Positions 1 through 8,113 of a DNA stretch of 43,856 nt are shown here, in pieces. Every line of letters begins with the position of its first letter. Position 1 is the first letter of the stretch. Below the pieces are notes generated by a model that made no database searches, was not told where the DNA came from, and saw only the letters and a list, made by a program, of their open reading frames with translations. A program made the translations under genes and the position numbers. The stretch spans positions 1-43,856 of the forward strand of contig DFDT01000130.1 of the NCBI GenBank assembly GCA_002368865.1, in the 5' to 3' direction. This DNA is from Lachnospiraceae bacterium UBA3821 (GTDB taxonomy: Bacteria; Bacillota; Clostridia; Lachnospirales; Lachnospiraceae).

Positions 1-1282
1 AGATCTGGATGGCACCCTCCTGGGCAATCTGCTCGATTCCCTTCACAAACTGCTTCCGCTTCATGGTGTCCATCTGCCTTACCCTGGCAAAATGCTCCGG
101 CGCAAAGGTCGGAATCCCCTCGTACTGGAATTTGTCCTTGGGCATACAGATCGTATCTCCGATGGAAAAAATGCCCGGATCAAACACACCGATAATATCT
201 CCCGCATAAGCCTCCGACAGGATCTTGCGCTCATCCGCCATGATCTGCTGAGGCTGGGACAGGCGCATCACTTTATTTCCCTGCACATGGCGCACTTCCA
301 TATTGGCGTCAAAACGGCCGGAGCAGATACGCATAAACGCGACTCTGTCCCGGTGTGCCTTGTTCATATTTGCCTGAATTTTGAATACAAAGGCGGAAAA
401 TTCATTTTCTGCAGGCTCGATCATGCCGATATCCGCTTTTCTGGGAAGCGGGGTTGTGGTCATATTCAGGAAATGCTTCAAAAAGATCTCCACGCCGAAG
501 TTGGTGAGAGCCGAACCGAAACAGACCGGTGTCAGTTTTCCGGCACGCACCGCATCCAGATCAAATTCCGCGCTGGCGCCGTCCAGGAGTTCAATCTCGG
601 CTAACAGCTTGTCCGCCGCCTCATCACCGAGCAATTTCCTCAAATGCGTCTCATCCTCCACTGCAACCTCTGTAGCCTTGCCCTCTTTGGTCCCCTTCTC
701 CGTGTCGGAATAAGCAATGACACACTTTTTCTCCCTGTCATACACGCCCTGGAACGCCTTACCGGAACCGATGGGCCAGTTCACGGGACAGGTGGCAATA
801 CCAAGTTCTTTCTCGATATCATCCAGCAGTTCAAACGTATCTCTGGCATCTCTGTCCATCTTATTGATAAACGTAAAAATAGGGATTCCCCGCATACCGC
901 AGACCTTGAACAATTTTCTGGTCTGGGCCTCCACACCCTTCGATGCGTCGATCACCATGACCGCAGAGTCCGCCGCCATCAGTGTTCGGTACGTATCCTC
1001 CGAGAAATCCTGATGCCCCGGCGTGTCCAAAATATTGATACAATATCCGTCATACTCAAACTGCAGCACGGAGGAGGTCACAGAGATACCTCTCTCCTTC
1101 TCGATCTCCATCCAGTCCGATACCGCATGACGCGCTGTCGCCTTTCCCTTTACGCTTCCCGCCAGATTAATGGCTCCTCCGTAGAGCAGAAATTTCTCCG
1201 TCAGCGTGGTCTTACCCGCATCGGGATGGGAAATGATCGCAAAGGTACGGCGACGATTGATTTCTTCTGTATAGTTACCCAA
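1..1282 (-). CDS. prfC: Peptide chain release factor 3 (RF3), C-terminus cut by window edge
   Basis: This is a translational GTPase that removes RF1/RF2 from the ribosome after peptide release. About 427 residues are present; the 3' end lies outside the window. The start is TTG at 1282, preceded by a perfect AGGAGG (1291-1296) 8 nt away; no nearby ATG or GTG has a comparable site. The GTPase signatures are the P-loop HPDAGKTT (about residues 19-26), DTPGHQDF (G3) and NKMD (G4). The order of the domains and the phrase ERGISVTSSV around switch I are typical of RF3 rather than EF-G. The gene begins 32 bp after the deoB stop on the same strand, so the two are probably co-transcribed. The assignment is firm; only the missing C-terminus prevents a full-length check. 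Confidence 0.95.
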   Translation of the reverse strand, partial: MGNYTEEINRRRTFAIISHPDAGKTTLTEKFLLYGGAINLAGSVKGKATARHAVSDWMEIEKERGISVTSSVLQFEYDGYCINILDTPGHQDFSEDTYRTLMAADSAVMVIDASKGVEAQTRKLFKVCGMRGIPIFTFINKMDRDARDTFELLDDIEKELGIATCPVNWPIGSGKAFQGVYDREKKCVIAYSDTEKGTKEGKATEVAVEDETHLRKLLGDEAADKLLAEIELLDGASAEFDLDAVRAGKLTPVCFGSALTNFGVEIFLKHFLNMTTTPLPRKADIGMIEPAENEFSAFVFKIQANMNKAHRDRVAFMRICSGRFDANMEVRHVQGNKVMRLSQPQQIMADERKILSEAYAGDIIGVFDPGIFSIGDTICMPKDKFQYEGIPTFAPEHFARVRQMDTMKRKQFVKGIEQIAQEGAIQI

Positions 1283-1314
1283 AACAATATCCTCCTGATC
1301 CTGTCCTCACATGC

Positions 1315-2490
1315 TCACAGCATGCTGTCGCCGGCAAATTCCGGCGCAATACCAAAATATTGTAACACAGTTGCCCCTATATCGGCAAATGTTTTTCTCG
1401 TTCCCAGGTTTTGGGGCGGAATCCGGCTCCCGTACATCACAAACGGAGTGTATTCTCTGGTATGATCTGTGGTCTTTGTATAAGCCGGATCACAGCCGTG
1501 ATCCGCCGTGAGCATCAATACATCCTCCGGCTTCATCCGGTTCAGGATCTTTGGCAGCTTTTCATCAAAATAAGTCAGCGCCTTCGCGTATCCGTCCACG
1601 TCCCTGCGATGTCCGTAAAGCATATCATAGTCCACCAGATTCACAAAACAAAGCCCTTCAAACTCTTTGTCCAGATATTCCAGTGTGCGATCGATCCCCT
1701 CTTCATTGCCGGCAGTATACACCGCTTCCGTGATCCCCTTTCCGGCAAAAATGTCCTTGATCTTGCCCACGGCGATCACATCTTTCCCGGCTGCCTTCAG
1801 CTGATCCAGCATCGTCACGGCAGGCGGTTCCATCGAAAAATCATGTCGGCGCAAGGTGCGAGTAAAATTTCCTGGCTCCCCCACAAAAGGTCTGGCGATC
1901 ACCCGCCCCACACCATGTTCCCCGGTCAGTATCTTTCTGGCAATCCTGCAATACTCATACAGCTGCTTGGGCGGCACAAGCTCCTCATGGGCAGCAATCT
2001 GAAACACGCTGTCCGCGGAGGTATAAACGATCAGCTTCCCTGTCTTCAGATGCTCCTCACCGTAGTCCGCGATCACCTGTGTTCCTGAATACGGCCGATT
2101 GCAGAGGATTCCGCGCCCGGTCTGCTCTCGAAACGGAGCCAGCACTTCCTCCGGGAACCCTTCCGGATATGTGGGCAGCGGCTTCCCTGAATAGACTCCC
2201 GCAATCTCCCAATGCCCGATGGTGGTATCCTTTCCCCTGGAAGCCTCCCGCATACGGGCGACAACGGCAGTGTGAGGCTCTTTCGCCGTCCACTCCGTGC
2301 CGTCCGCCTTCTTTGCCGTCTGTACCCCCTCTATCTGAAACAGCCCCATCTTCTGTAGATTCGGCAGTGCGAAGTACGGACTTTTCGAAACACTTCCGAT
2401 CGTGTTTACATGGAAGTCTCCGTAATCACCCGCATCCTCCATCTGCCCCACACCAAAACTGTCCAATACGATCAAAAACACTCTCTTCAT
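1315..2490 (-). CDS. deoB: Phosphopentomutase
   Basis: This enzyme interconverts ribose-1-phosphate (or deoxyribose-1-phosphate) and the 5-phosphate, feeding nucleoside carbon into the pentose phosphate pathway. The 391-residue length is the usual one for the family. It belongs to the alkaline phosphatase superfamily. The N-terminal metal/nucleophile region (IVLDSFG, Asp10) and the C-terminal metal motifs TADHG (about 328-332) and DHTREYTP (about 342-349) are all present. The ATG at 2490 has only a weak purine-rich ribosome site. No other nucleoside catabolism genes (deoC, pdp, punA) are next to it; its partner here is prfC downstream. The spoIIIAH stop lies 83 bp upstream, and I saw no convincing terminator or promoter in that gap. 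Confidence 0.96.
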   Translation of the reverse strand: MKRVFLIVLDSFGVGQMEDAGDYGDFHVNTIGSVSKSPYFALPNLQKMGLFQIEGVQTAKKADGTEWTAKEPHTAVVARMREASRGKDTTIGHWEIAGVYSGKPLPTYPEGFPEEVLAPFREQTGRGILCNRPYSGTQVIADYGEEHLKTGKLIVYTSADSVFQIAAHEELVPPKQLYEYCRIARKILTGEHGVGRVIARPFVGEPGNFTRTLRRHDFSMEPPAVTMLDQLKAAGKDVIAVGKIKDIFAGKGITEAVYTAGNEEGIDRTLEYLDKEFEGLCFVNLVDYDMLYGHRRDVDGYAKALTYFDEKLPKILNRMKPEDVLMLTADHGCDPAYTKTTDHTREYTPFVMYGSRIPPQNLGTRKTFADIGATVLQYFGIAPEFAGDSML

Positions 2491-2573
2491 AGTCTGCCCC
2501 GTTTATCCTTCCCGTAAATTTCTGCTTCCTGTCAGTCTCATGACATTATGTAATTTCAGCATACCACAAAATC

Positions 2574-3314
2574 TCACTGCACAACAGTACTGATCACAAT
2601 ATTTTCTGCGGGAATGCCTGTTTTCCTCTTAACAATATCCTCAATCTGGGCGCGCTGTACCTCATTCAGAGAAGTCGCGTTCACCACCACATCCACCATA
2701 TCGTCTGCAATACTCACCACCACGTCCGAGAAGCCTTTCGCTTCCAACAGGATCTCCGCAGCCGATTCCTTCTCCGCTGTCACAGTCATCTCCACCATGC
2801 TGTCCACCGCATCCTGCTTCTGCTCGTCGCTCAAGCCGTCACTGCCTATGATCTGCATTAGCGTCTCTTTGTTTTTTGCCCTGGTCTGTTCTTTCAAAAG
2901 CTTTGCATCCGACAGCACCGCCACGCCATCCGACGATGTGAAGACCGCTTCCCCCGGGATCTCACCGGCCTCCGGCGTCACCTCTGCGATCTGCATGTCA
3001 CTGTCCAGATAATCGTCCATGATCACATCCGCATCCGTATCCAGACTCTCAATCTCCGTCAGGCCGGCTGAGAGCAGATCGGTTTCCGACAGATCCAACA
3101 GCCCGTTCAGTTCCGCGCTGTCACTCAGCTGCTCGGAGGTGTAGTTTTCCGTGATCACGCCCGAAGAATTCGCCGCGCTGTACAATTCTCCGTCCTCCAC
3201 CGTCAAATACTCCTCTTCCAGGTTGGTGCCCGCAAATTGCAGATATCCTGCAATGGCGATCATAACTGCCAGCGCGGTGATCATCAGTTGGTTCTTTTTC
3301 ACTAAATTTTTCAC
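2574..3314 (-). CDS. spoIIIAH: Stage III sporulation protein AH
   Basis: SpoIIIAH sits in the mother-cell engulfing membrane. Its extracellular domain binds forespore SpoIIQ, forming the channel that feeds the developing spore. The 246-residue product has one N-terminal membrane segment (about residues 10-27, ending YLQFAG). A long acidic linker follows, then a C-terminal mixed alpha/beta region typical of the ring-building (EscJ/PrgK-like) fold in this family. The start is GTG at 3314, with AGGGAG 6 nt upstream. It is the last gene of the spoIIIA operon, 54 bp after spoIIIAG. The acidic linker is long and low in complexity, as is common in clostridial versions. Confidence 0.93.
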   Translation of the reverse strand: MKNLVKKNQLMITALAVMIAIAGYLQFAGTNLEEEYLTVEDGELYSAANSSGVITENYTSEQLSDSAELNGLLDLSETDLLSAGLTEIESLDTDADVIMDDYLDSDMQIAEVTPEAGEIPGEAVFTSSDGVAVLSDAKLLKEQTRAKNKETLMQIIGSDGLSDEQKQDAVDSMVEMTVTAEKESAAEILLEAKGFSDVVVSIADDMVDVVVNATSLNEVQRAQIEDIVKRKTGIPAENIVISTVVQ

Positions 3315-3368
3315 AGCAATCTCCCTCTTATTCTTTCATTTTTAGAAAGTCTATCACTTTCTTTTGTT

Positions 3369-4001
3369 TCATTGTATGAGACCTGTCTGCAATATATGCT
3401 TGTTTCCCATCGGAAGTACTTTCACTCTGTGCGCCTCCACGCCGAAAAGCGCCTGCGCTGCCTCCGTGATACTGCGGTTCACCTTTCCGTCGCCCGCGCC
3501 TTCCGCGATCACAAGTACGCCCTCCACCCGGGGATACAGAATCTTCGTCACAAACGGCTCCCCCTCTTTGTTCTGGTACACGGTACTGTCCCCTTTTTCA
3601 TACTGTGTGACAGACCGGGTTCCTCCTTCGCTGTCCTGCTCTACGGTACTGGAACGCGAGATCGGCTCATCCTTCTCAACCACCTGCTCTTCAGAAGACA
3701 CAAACGTGAGCATCACCTCAACCTCTCCTACATTTTCCATAGCGGACAATAATCTTTTTAACTTCTCCTCCTGAACGGTCTCGTAATCCATGGACCCACT
3801 GCCGTCCTTTTCCGTGGTCTCCTCCTGTATCACCCGTTTTTCCGAAATGCTTTCCTTCGAACTGCTCTCTCCCGATGAGCCCTCCTCCTTTTTTACCGGG
3901 AGCGCTATCACAAACAATAAAATCCCGGCCAATACCATAATGATCAGATTCTCTCTTTGAAACCACTTTTTCCACAGGCTCAGCCAATCAATCTTTTTCA
4001 T
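3369..4001 (-). CDS. spoIIIAG: Stage III sporulation protein AG
   Basis: SpoIIIAG is a ring-forming component of the mother cell-forespore secretion-like channel. The 210-residue product has a basic cytoplasmic start (KKIDWLSLWKKW), one membrane segment around residues 19-36, then a Ser/Glu-rich linker and a C-terminal globular domain containing GVLVIAEGAGD. That last motif is very typical of the family. The ATG at 4001 has a strong GGGAGGAAG site and overlaps the end of spoIIIAF by 14 bp, indicating translational coupling. The position between AF and AH is the conserved order. Confidence 0.94.
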   Translation of the reverse strand: MKKIDWLSLWKKWFQRENLIIMVLAGILLFVIALPVKKEEGSSGESSSKESISEKRVIQEETTEKDGSGSMDYETVQEEKLKRLLSAMENVGEVEVMLTFVSSEEQVVEKDEPISRSSTVEQDSEGGTRSVTQYEKGDSTVYQNKEGEPFVTKILYPRVEGVLVIAEGAGDGKVNRSITEAAQALFGVEAHRVKVLPMGNKHILQTGLIQ

Positions 4002-4377
4002 TTTCTTCCTCCCCCAACACGACAGGCTCGATCTTCACCCGGTCAATCTTATCCACTTCCACTCCCTCTATGTCCTGATTTCCCTGCCTGGTCTCAGCAG
4101 ACGCCGCTTCCTTCGGCACTGCCTCATCCTGTTCCGTCACAGATGTCCCGATCACTTGCAGCTGCTCCTGAAACCATTTTATCCGCTCCTCCAGGCTTTC
4201 CTCTCCTGTTCCTGTCAGAATATGGCCAATCGGCAAAACAAGCTGAATCAGAATCATAGCGCTGAGCAGCATTTTCAGATACTTCTCGTAAGAGCCATTC
4301 GGTCTGCAGTGAATCAATGTCTGCGCGCAGATCACAAAAACACCGATCCTGCAGACTGCCGTCATCCAGTTTGTCAT
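3988..4377 (-). CDS. spoIIIAF: Stage III sporulation protein AF
   Basis: This is a small membrane protein of the SpoIIIA channel complex, with two N-terminal transmembrane segments (about residues 3-20 and 34-52) and a hydrophilic, acidic tail of about 75 residues. I place the start at the ATG at 4377 (MTNWMTAV), 16 nt after the spoIIIAE stop and with a GGGGG ribosome site. A longer in-frame reading to 4431 would overlap spoIIIAE and add a hydrophilic stretch not expected before the first membrane helix. The 129-residue length is shorter than the roughly 200 residues of the Bacillus protein because the C-terminal soluble domain is reduced and mostly charged. Confidence 0.88.
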   Translation of the reverse strand: MTNWMTAVCRIGVFVICAQTLIHCRPNGSYEKYLKMLLSAMILIQLVLPIGHILTGTGEESLEERIKWFQEQLQVIGTSVTEQDEAVPKEAASAETRQGNQDIEGVEVDKIDRVKIEPVVLGEEENEKD

Positions 4378-4393
4378 AGCATCTACGCCCCCT

Positions 4394-5452
4394 TCATAAA
4401 CCTTTATTTGTGGCGATTGCAATGATCGCAATGGAGATCAGAAACAATAACATCGCCGTCCCTGCAAGCCGGAACAGAAAAAATGCACCGTTTCCCACCT
4501 GATCCGCGCAGGTTGTGATCCGCTTGTTGCTGACAATTCCCATAAGCGCCGCGGCAGCCTTCAGCATAAATGCAGTCAGACCTATTCGAAACAACGGTGT
4601 CAGGCATAAAAGGCACAGGAGGATCAAAAGCCCCAGCCCCATACTGTTTTTGATCACAACAGCCGATCCCACCGTAAGCTTCATCACTCCTTCCGCGGCA
4701 TCTCCGACTCCGGGCAGCGCTCCCATGGTCTTTTGTACAATTGTATTTTGAAAAGAATCCAGCACCGGCGTCAACACGGACTGAAAAACGCTGAGACCCG
4801 TCACGATCCAGACGGAAGCCTTTAGCACGCCTCCGATGATCTTCTCAAGAAATTCCATAAACAATGTCAGCTTCTCCTCGATCCAGATACCGTTGACAAC
4901 GGCCAGCAGGCAATAGCTGTATATCAGGGGAAGTATCACGCCGCTCAAGATCTCCTGCACGATGCAGAGCAGGATCAGCATAAACTGATAATAGCTTCCC
5001 GCTGTCACAGCCCCCGCCGCAACTCCCACCGCCATCAGATATGCCGGTATTAAAAGCCGGCTGAACAGAACAATATTTTCCATGACATGCGCGGTCTGAT
5101 CCATCGTCTGCGAAAAACATTTCAACAGCACGGTACTCATCAATAGATAGATAAAATAAAAACTCAGATCGGCCACCTGATGCTTGTCAAATACTTCCAC
5201 AAAATGTCCCACCAGCGCTGACATCACCCCCAGTACCACTAACCACACAAAAACATTTTTTATTCCTTCGGTGCTCCCCGCCATCTCCCTGATTCCAAGC
5301 TGCAAATAGTCCGATAACACGCCCAGTACATCCCCCTGGAGCAGACGATGCATCAGTTCGGAAAAGGAGATATCATATGCGGGAAACAGCCTGTCCATCT
5401 CATTCTGTAGCTGCCCGAACCCATACTCCTCCCAAATCGTTTCCACATCCAT
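4394..5452 (-). CDS. spoIIIAE: Stage III sporulation protein AE
   Basis: SpoIIIAE is the large polytopic membrane protein of the SpoIIIA complex. I see at least seven hydrophobic segments across 352 residues, and the central GALPGVGDAAEG-type sequence and the C-terminal membrane helix are family hallmarks. The ATG at 5452 has GGGGGAG 8 nt upstream, and an in-frame TGA lies 24 nt further up, so the N-terminus is complete. It starts with a hydrophilic, acidic segment (MDVETIWEEYG) and lacks the cleavable signal-like segment seen in the Bacillus subtilis protein (about 399 residues). It is 29 bp from the spoIIIAD stop. Confidence 0.94.
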   Translation of the reverse strand: MDVETIWEEYGFGQLQNEMDRLFPAYDISFSELMHRLLQGDVLGVLSDYLQLGIREMAGSTEGIKNVFVWLVVLGVMSALVGHFVEVFDKHQVADLSFYFIYLLMSTVLLKCFSQTMDQTAHVMENIVLFSRLLIPAYLMAVGVAAGAVTAGSYYQFMLILLCIVQEILSGVILPLIYSYCLLAVVNGIWIEEKLTLFMEFLEKIIGGVLKASVWIVTGLSVFQSVLTPVLDSFQNTIVQKTMGALPGVGDAAEGVMKLTVGSAVVIKNSMGLGLLILLCLLCLTPLFRIGLTAFMLKAAAALMGIVSNKRITTCADQVGNGAFFLFRLAGTAMLLFLISIAIIAIATNKGL

Positions 5453-5481
5453 GTATGTAACTCCCCCCGTCTGTCACTTTT

Positions 5482-5868
5482 TCAGGCCAGACTTTGGATC
5501 TGTTCGATCACCGCAAACAGTATCGGCAATCCGGCAAAGATCACAGAAAGCTTTCCCAATATTTCAATCTGTTCCGATACCGCTCCGTATCCCGCATCTT
5601 TGCAGAGGCCGGCGCTGAATTCGCAGATATAAGCAATGCCGATGACTTTGAACAGAACCGTCAGATATTCCCCCGAACCGTCCAGATATCTTTTCAGCAA
5701 TTCAAATTTATCCAGGACCAGTTCCAATTGTCCCAGTACAAACCCAAAGATCAGAATGCAGATCCCCATTCCAATCAGGATCCCGTACTCCGGCTTCTGT
5801 ACCTTGAACTGCAGGGCAAGAAGCACCCCCAGGACAGCCAATACTCCTATTTTGATCACCGCCGTCAT
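5482..5868 (-). CDS. spoIIIAD: Stage III sporulation protein AD
   Basis: This is a small hydrophobic protein of the spore channel complex. It has 128 residues from the ATG at 5868, which follows GGAGGGG by 7 nt. An ATG 21 nt further upstream lacks any ribosome site and would add only a polar heptapeptide, so I reject it. There are three to four membrane segments, with a short charged middle part (ELVLDKFELLKRYL). Length and order match the family (about 130 residues). It follows spoIIIAC after a 27-bp gap. Confidence 0.92.
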   Translation of the reverse strand: MTAVIKIGVLAVLGVLLALQFKVQKPEYGILIGMGICILIFGFVLGQLELVLDKFELLKRYLDGSGEYLTVLFKVIGIAYICEFSAGLCKDAGYGAVSEQIEILGKLSVIFAGLPILFAVIEQIQSLA

Positions 5869-5895
5869 TCCCGGTCCCCTCCCTTCCATATGGCC

Positions 5896-6090
5896 CTATA
5901 ATACAAACAGCGCCTGAATTGTCTGGAACAGATCATATATATACGGTACGATCCATGACAGTACAAGCACCAGCCCTGCAAGACTGATCAAAAAAGCATG
6001 TTCCTCCCTGCCACTGTGCTTTAACACCTGTCCCAATAATGTCACCAAAATTCCCACCGCAGCAATCTTAAAGATCAGACTCACTTCCAT
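5896..6090 (-). CDS. spoIIIAC: Stage III sporulation protein AC
   Basis: This is a two-helix membrane protein of 64 residues from the ATG at 6090 (MEVSLIFKIAAV). SpoIIIAC proteins are about 65-68 residues with exactly this helix-loop-helix plan, and the loop here (KHSGREEHAF) carries the usual Gly and charged residues. An alternative ATG at 6105 would give 69 residues but has no ribosome site; the 6090 start has a purine-rich GGGGTGTGAG upstream. The exact start is therefore somewhat open, the identity is not. Confidence 0.9.
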   Translation of the reverse strand: MEVSLIFKIAAVGILVTLLGQVLKHSGREEHAFLISLAGLVLVLSWIVPYIYDLFQTIQALFVL

Positions 6091-6125
6091 CTTCTCACAC
6101 CCCATCCGCTATACTGTCTTTTTTC

Positions 6126-6665
6126 TCAAAGCAATACAATTACCATCAGCAAACCGCACATCCCGCCAAGGCTCAATGCAAGACGGCATTTTCCAGGAAG
6201 CTCCCGCTCCGCAATTCCAATAAGGTTCCGCAGCTGCTCGATTCCCTGTTCCAGATACTTCATTTGCATTTCTCCATCCTGAAATCCCCTTCCTTGAAAC
6301 GGCTCTAAAAAAGCCATTTTATCCTCCGGCTTCAGGGGCAGATCTGCAAAACACTGTTCCATTTCCGCACAAAATACATCCTGAAATGTGAACCGTTCCC
6401 CACAGGCTCCCCCATAGGCCTGATACTCACTATATATTCGGTACCCATTTAGCAGTCTCTCCCGATAGGGCTCCTCCAGACGAATAGCCATGTTTTTACA
6501 GCATTCTGGCATAGCCGCTTTTCCGTACCGTATTTCTCCCCGAAACAATTCCAATATTTTGACCAATGTCCGTAGCGCCTTTACTCTGCTGATAAATCTC
6601 CTCCGATACCACGATCCAAGTCCCAAACTGCCGCTCAGGATCAGAATTCCCCCAAGAATTCGCAT
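6126..6665 (-). CDS. spoIIIAB: Stage III sporulation protein AB
   Basis: The 179-residue product has an N-terminal membrane helix, a long charged coiled middle with the family phrase LRTLVKILELFRGEIRYG, and a C-terminal hydrophobic anchor (GGMCGLLMVIVLL). The fold is related to GspF/T2SF-type platform proteins, and the protein is a component of the SpoIIIA channel. The ATG at 6665 has a GGAGGGCGG site. The spoIIIAA reading frame continues 170 nt past this start; see the separate finding. The C-terminal membrane helix and the length are normal. Confidence 0.93.
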   Translation of the reverse strand: MRILGGILILSGSLGLGSWYRRRFISRVKALRTLVKILELFRGEIRYGKAAMPECCKNMAIRLEEPYRERLLNGYRIYSEYQAYGGACGERFTFQDVFCAEMEQCFADLPLKPEDKMAFLEPFQGRGFQDGEMQMKYLEQGIEQLRNLIGIAERELPGKCRLALSLGGMCGLLMVIVLL

Positions 6666-7557
6666 TGTTCACCGCCCTCCTTTTCGGAACCACAAACCGT
6701 TCAAACAGATTGTCCGCAAACAACTCCGGAAAACGCTTCTTTGCATCCTCCGGATCCCTGCCGTGTACTGTGGCCAGAACCTTACACCCACACACAGCCG
6801 CCGCCCGCAAAGCCTCCACGTCCTCTCTGCCTCCCAACTCGTCCACCGCCATCACTTCAGGCGCCATAGAGCGCAGCAACAGAAACATTCCCTGCACTTT
6901 CGGGCAGGCCGTCAACACATCCGTCCGGCATCCCAGATCATTTTGCGGACACCCCAGATAGGAGCCGGACAACTCCGAACGCTCGTCCACCACACCCACA
7001 TTCCGCGCTCTGCCATAGGGATTCCCGTCAGACACTTTACGGATCAATTCCCGCAGCAGCGTGGTCTTGCCCGCCCCTGGCGGCGAAATGATCAGTGTAT
7101 TGCGCACCTCCCCTTCCTCGTACAGATCAGGCAGGATCCGATCCGCCACGCCGAATATCTGATGCGAGATCCTGATGTTGAGATAATACAAATGCTTCAT
7201 TGTGCGGATTCTTCCGCTTTCCTCGCACACCGTCTGACCGGTCATTCCGATCCGGTGACCTCCCGGTACCGTAAGGAATCCCTGCCGTAACATATCTTCA
7301 AACGCATACGGGGAACCCTGACAGATACGCATCAGAAAATCATCCAGTTCCTGCTGTGTAACCTTATGTGCCCGCTCCGCCAGATCCGTAAAAAAGCCCT
7401 GCTCGTCCAAAAAAACATCATTCCCCGTTCGCCGGATCAAAATCGGCTGACCGATCCGCATCCGGATCTCTCTGATGTGTTCGGCTTCCGCAATGACCGA
7501 ATTCCAAAAATTCGCCACATCCTGTCCAAAAAGTCTTCGCAGACTGTTCTCCCGCAT
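6496..7557 (-). CDS. spoIIIAA: Stage III sporulation protein AA (ATPase), C-terminus anomalous
   Basis: SpoIIIAA is the cytosolic ATPase of the spore channel, related to type II/IV secretion ATPases. It has a Walker A motif SPPGAGKTTLL and a Walker B-like region with VMAVDELGGREDVEA, both family signatures. As read it has 353 residues, against about 307 in Bacillus. The family-like part ends at FERFVV (about residue 290). After that the frame runs 170 nt into spoIIIAB and encodes an unrelated polar tail. Shifting the frame by one base right after FERFVV gives RKGGR and then TGA, 3 nt before the spoIIIAB ATG. That is the expected coupled arrangement, so the tail may be a frameshift product. 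Confidence 0.9.
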   Translation of the reverse strand: MRENSLRRLFGQDVANFWNSVIAEAEHIREIRMRIGQPILIRRTGNDVFLDEQGFFTDLAERAHKVTQQELDDFLMRICQGSPYAFEDMLRQGFLTVPGGHRIGMTGQTVCEESGRIRTMKHLYYLNIRISHQIFGVADRILPDLYEEGEVRNTLIISPPGAGKTTLLRELIRKVSDGNPYGRARNVGVVDERSELSGSYLGCPQNDLGCRTDVLTACPKVQGMFLLLRSMAPEVMAVDELGGREDVEALRAAAVCGCKVLATVHGRDPEDAKKRFPELFADNLFERFVVPKRRAVNNANSWGNSDPERQFGTWIVVSEEIYQQSKGATDIGQNIGIVSGRNTVRKSGYARML

Positions 7558-7574
7558 ACCCTCTCCCCCATCCT

Positions 7575-7603
7575 CTTTTCATTTATATGAGGGAAATGAA
7601 AAG
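7575..7603. promoter_or_regulatory. Perfect 10-bp inverted repeat in the divergent spoIIIA / regulator gap
   Basis: CTTTTCATTT (7575-7584) and AAATGAAAAG (7594-7603) are perfect inverted copies separated by 9 nt. The repeat overlaps the suspected spoIIIAA promoter and lies just upstream of the plus-strand regulator promoter. It has no U-run, so it is more likely an operator than a terminator. Which protein binds it is unknown; the adjacent DtxR-like regulator is the obvious candidate. Confidence 0.45.
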
Positions 7604-7610
7604 TTATACC
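7581..7610 (-). promoter_or_regulatory. Possible sigma-E promoter of the spoIIIA operon
   Basis: Reading the minus strand, GGTATAAC is followed after about 13 nt by CATATAAAT. This resembles the sigma-E pattern, an ATA-type -35 and a CATACAAT-like -10. It lies about 25 nt upstream of the spoIIIAA ATG. The spoIIIA operon is sigma-E controlled in known spore formers, so a site is expected here, but the match is imperfect. Confidence 0.35.
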
Positions 7611-7618
7611 AATTTTAT

Positions 7619-7647
7619 TTGCCTGAAAAAGTGATATGTGATATAAT
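7619..7647 (+). promoter_or_regulatory. Sigma-A promoter of the DtxR-like regulator
   Basis: TTGCCT (7619-7624) and a perfect TATAAT (7642-7647) are separated by 17 bp. Transcription would start near 7654, giving a leader of about 50 nt before the ATG at 7705, which has a GGGAGGT ribosome site. Confidence 0.75.
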
Positions 7648-7704
7648 ACTTGCAATATAGAGAAATACCTTCATCATAACCAGCAAGATGCCGGGAGGTC
7701 AGAC

Positions 7705-8070
7705 ATGAAAACGAATGAATCTGCAGAAAATTATTTAGAGACCATATTGATCTTGAGTCACAAAAATCCGGTTGTCCGCTCCGTAGATATCGCCACCGAA
7801 CTGGGATTTAAGAAATCCAGTGTCAGTGTTGCCATGAAGAATCTGCGCGAAGCCGGTCATATTACCGTAACCCGAGAGGGATTTATCTATCTGACAGAGT
7901 CGGGACGGGAAATTGCAGAAATGATCTATGAACGGCATCAGCTGATCTCCGAATGGCTGATCCGATTAGGGGTAGACGAGACAATCGCCACCGAGGATGC
8001 CTGCCGCATGGAACATGTGATCAGTAAAGAAAGTTTTGAGGCAATCAAGAAACATATCGGGGTTTCTTGA
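7705..8070 (+). CDS. DtxR/MntR-family metal-dependent transcriptional regulator
   Basis: The 121-residue protein has a winged helix-turn-helix (about residues 8-65, with SVSVAMKNLREAGHI as recognition helix region) followed by a short metal/dimer domain. It lacks the SH3-like third domain. Compared with Bacillus MntR, the metal ligands map as: Asp8 to Asn9, Glu11 to Glu12, His77 to the His of ERHQL, Glu99 to Cys, Glu102 and His103 to the EH of MEHVIS. The Cys is what DtxR-type iron regulators carry at that position, so the site may not be manganese-specific. No transporter lies next to it, so its regulon is not visible here. Confidence 0.85.
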   Translation: MKTNESAENYLETILILSHKNPVVRSVDIATELGFKKSSVSVAMKNLREAGHITVTREGFIYLTESGREIAEMIYERHQLISEWLIRLGVDETIATEDACRMEHVISKESFEAIKKHIGVS

Positions 8071-8083
8071 TTGCCTCGTTTTT
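8038..8083 (+). terminator. Intrinsic terminator containing the regulator's stop codon
   Basis: A 16-bp perfect stem (8038-8053 with 8062-8077, beginning GAGGCAATCAAG) with an 8-nt loop is followed by GTTTTTTCC. The 5' arm encodes the last residues of the regulator, and the TGA stop at 8068-8070 sits inside the 3' arm, so terminator and coding sequence overlap. Confidence 0.9.
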
Positions 8084-8113
8084 TCCTATCTAATATCAAT
8101 TCTATGAATAAGA

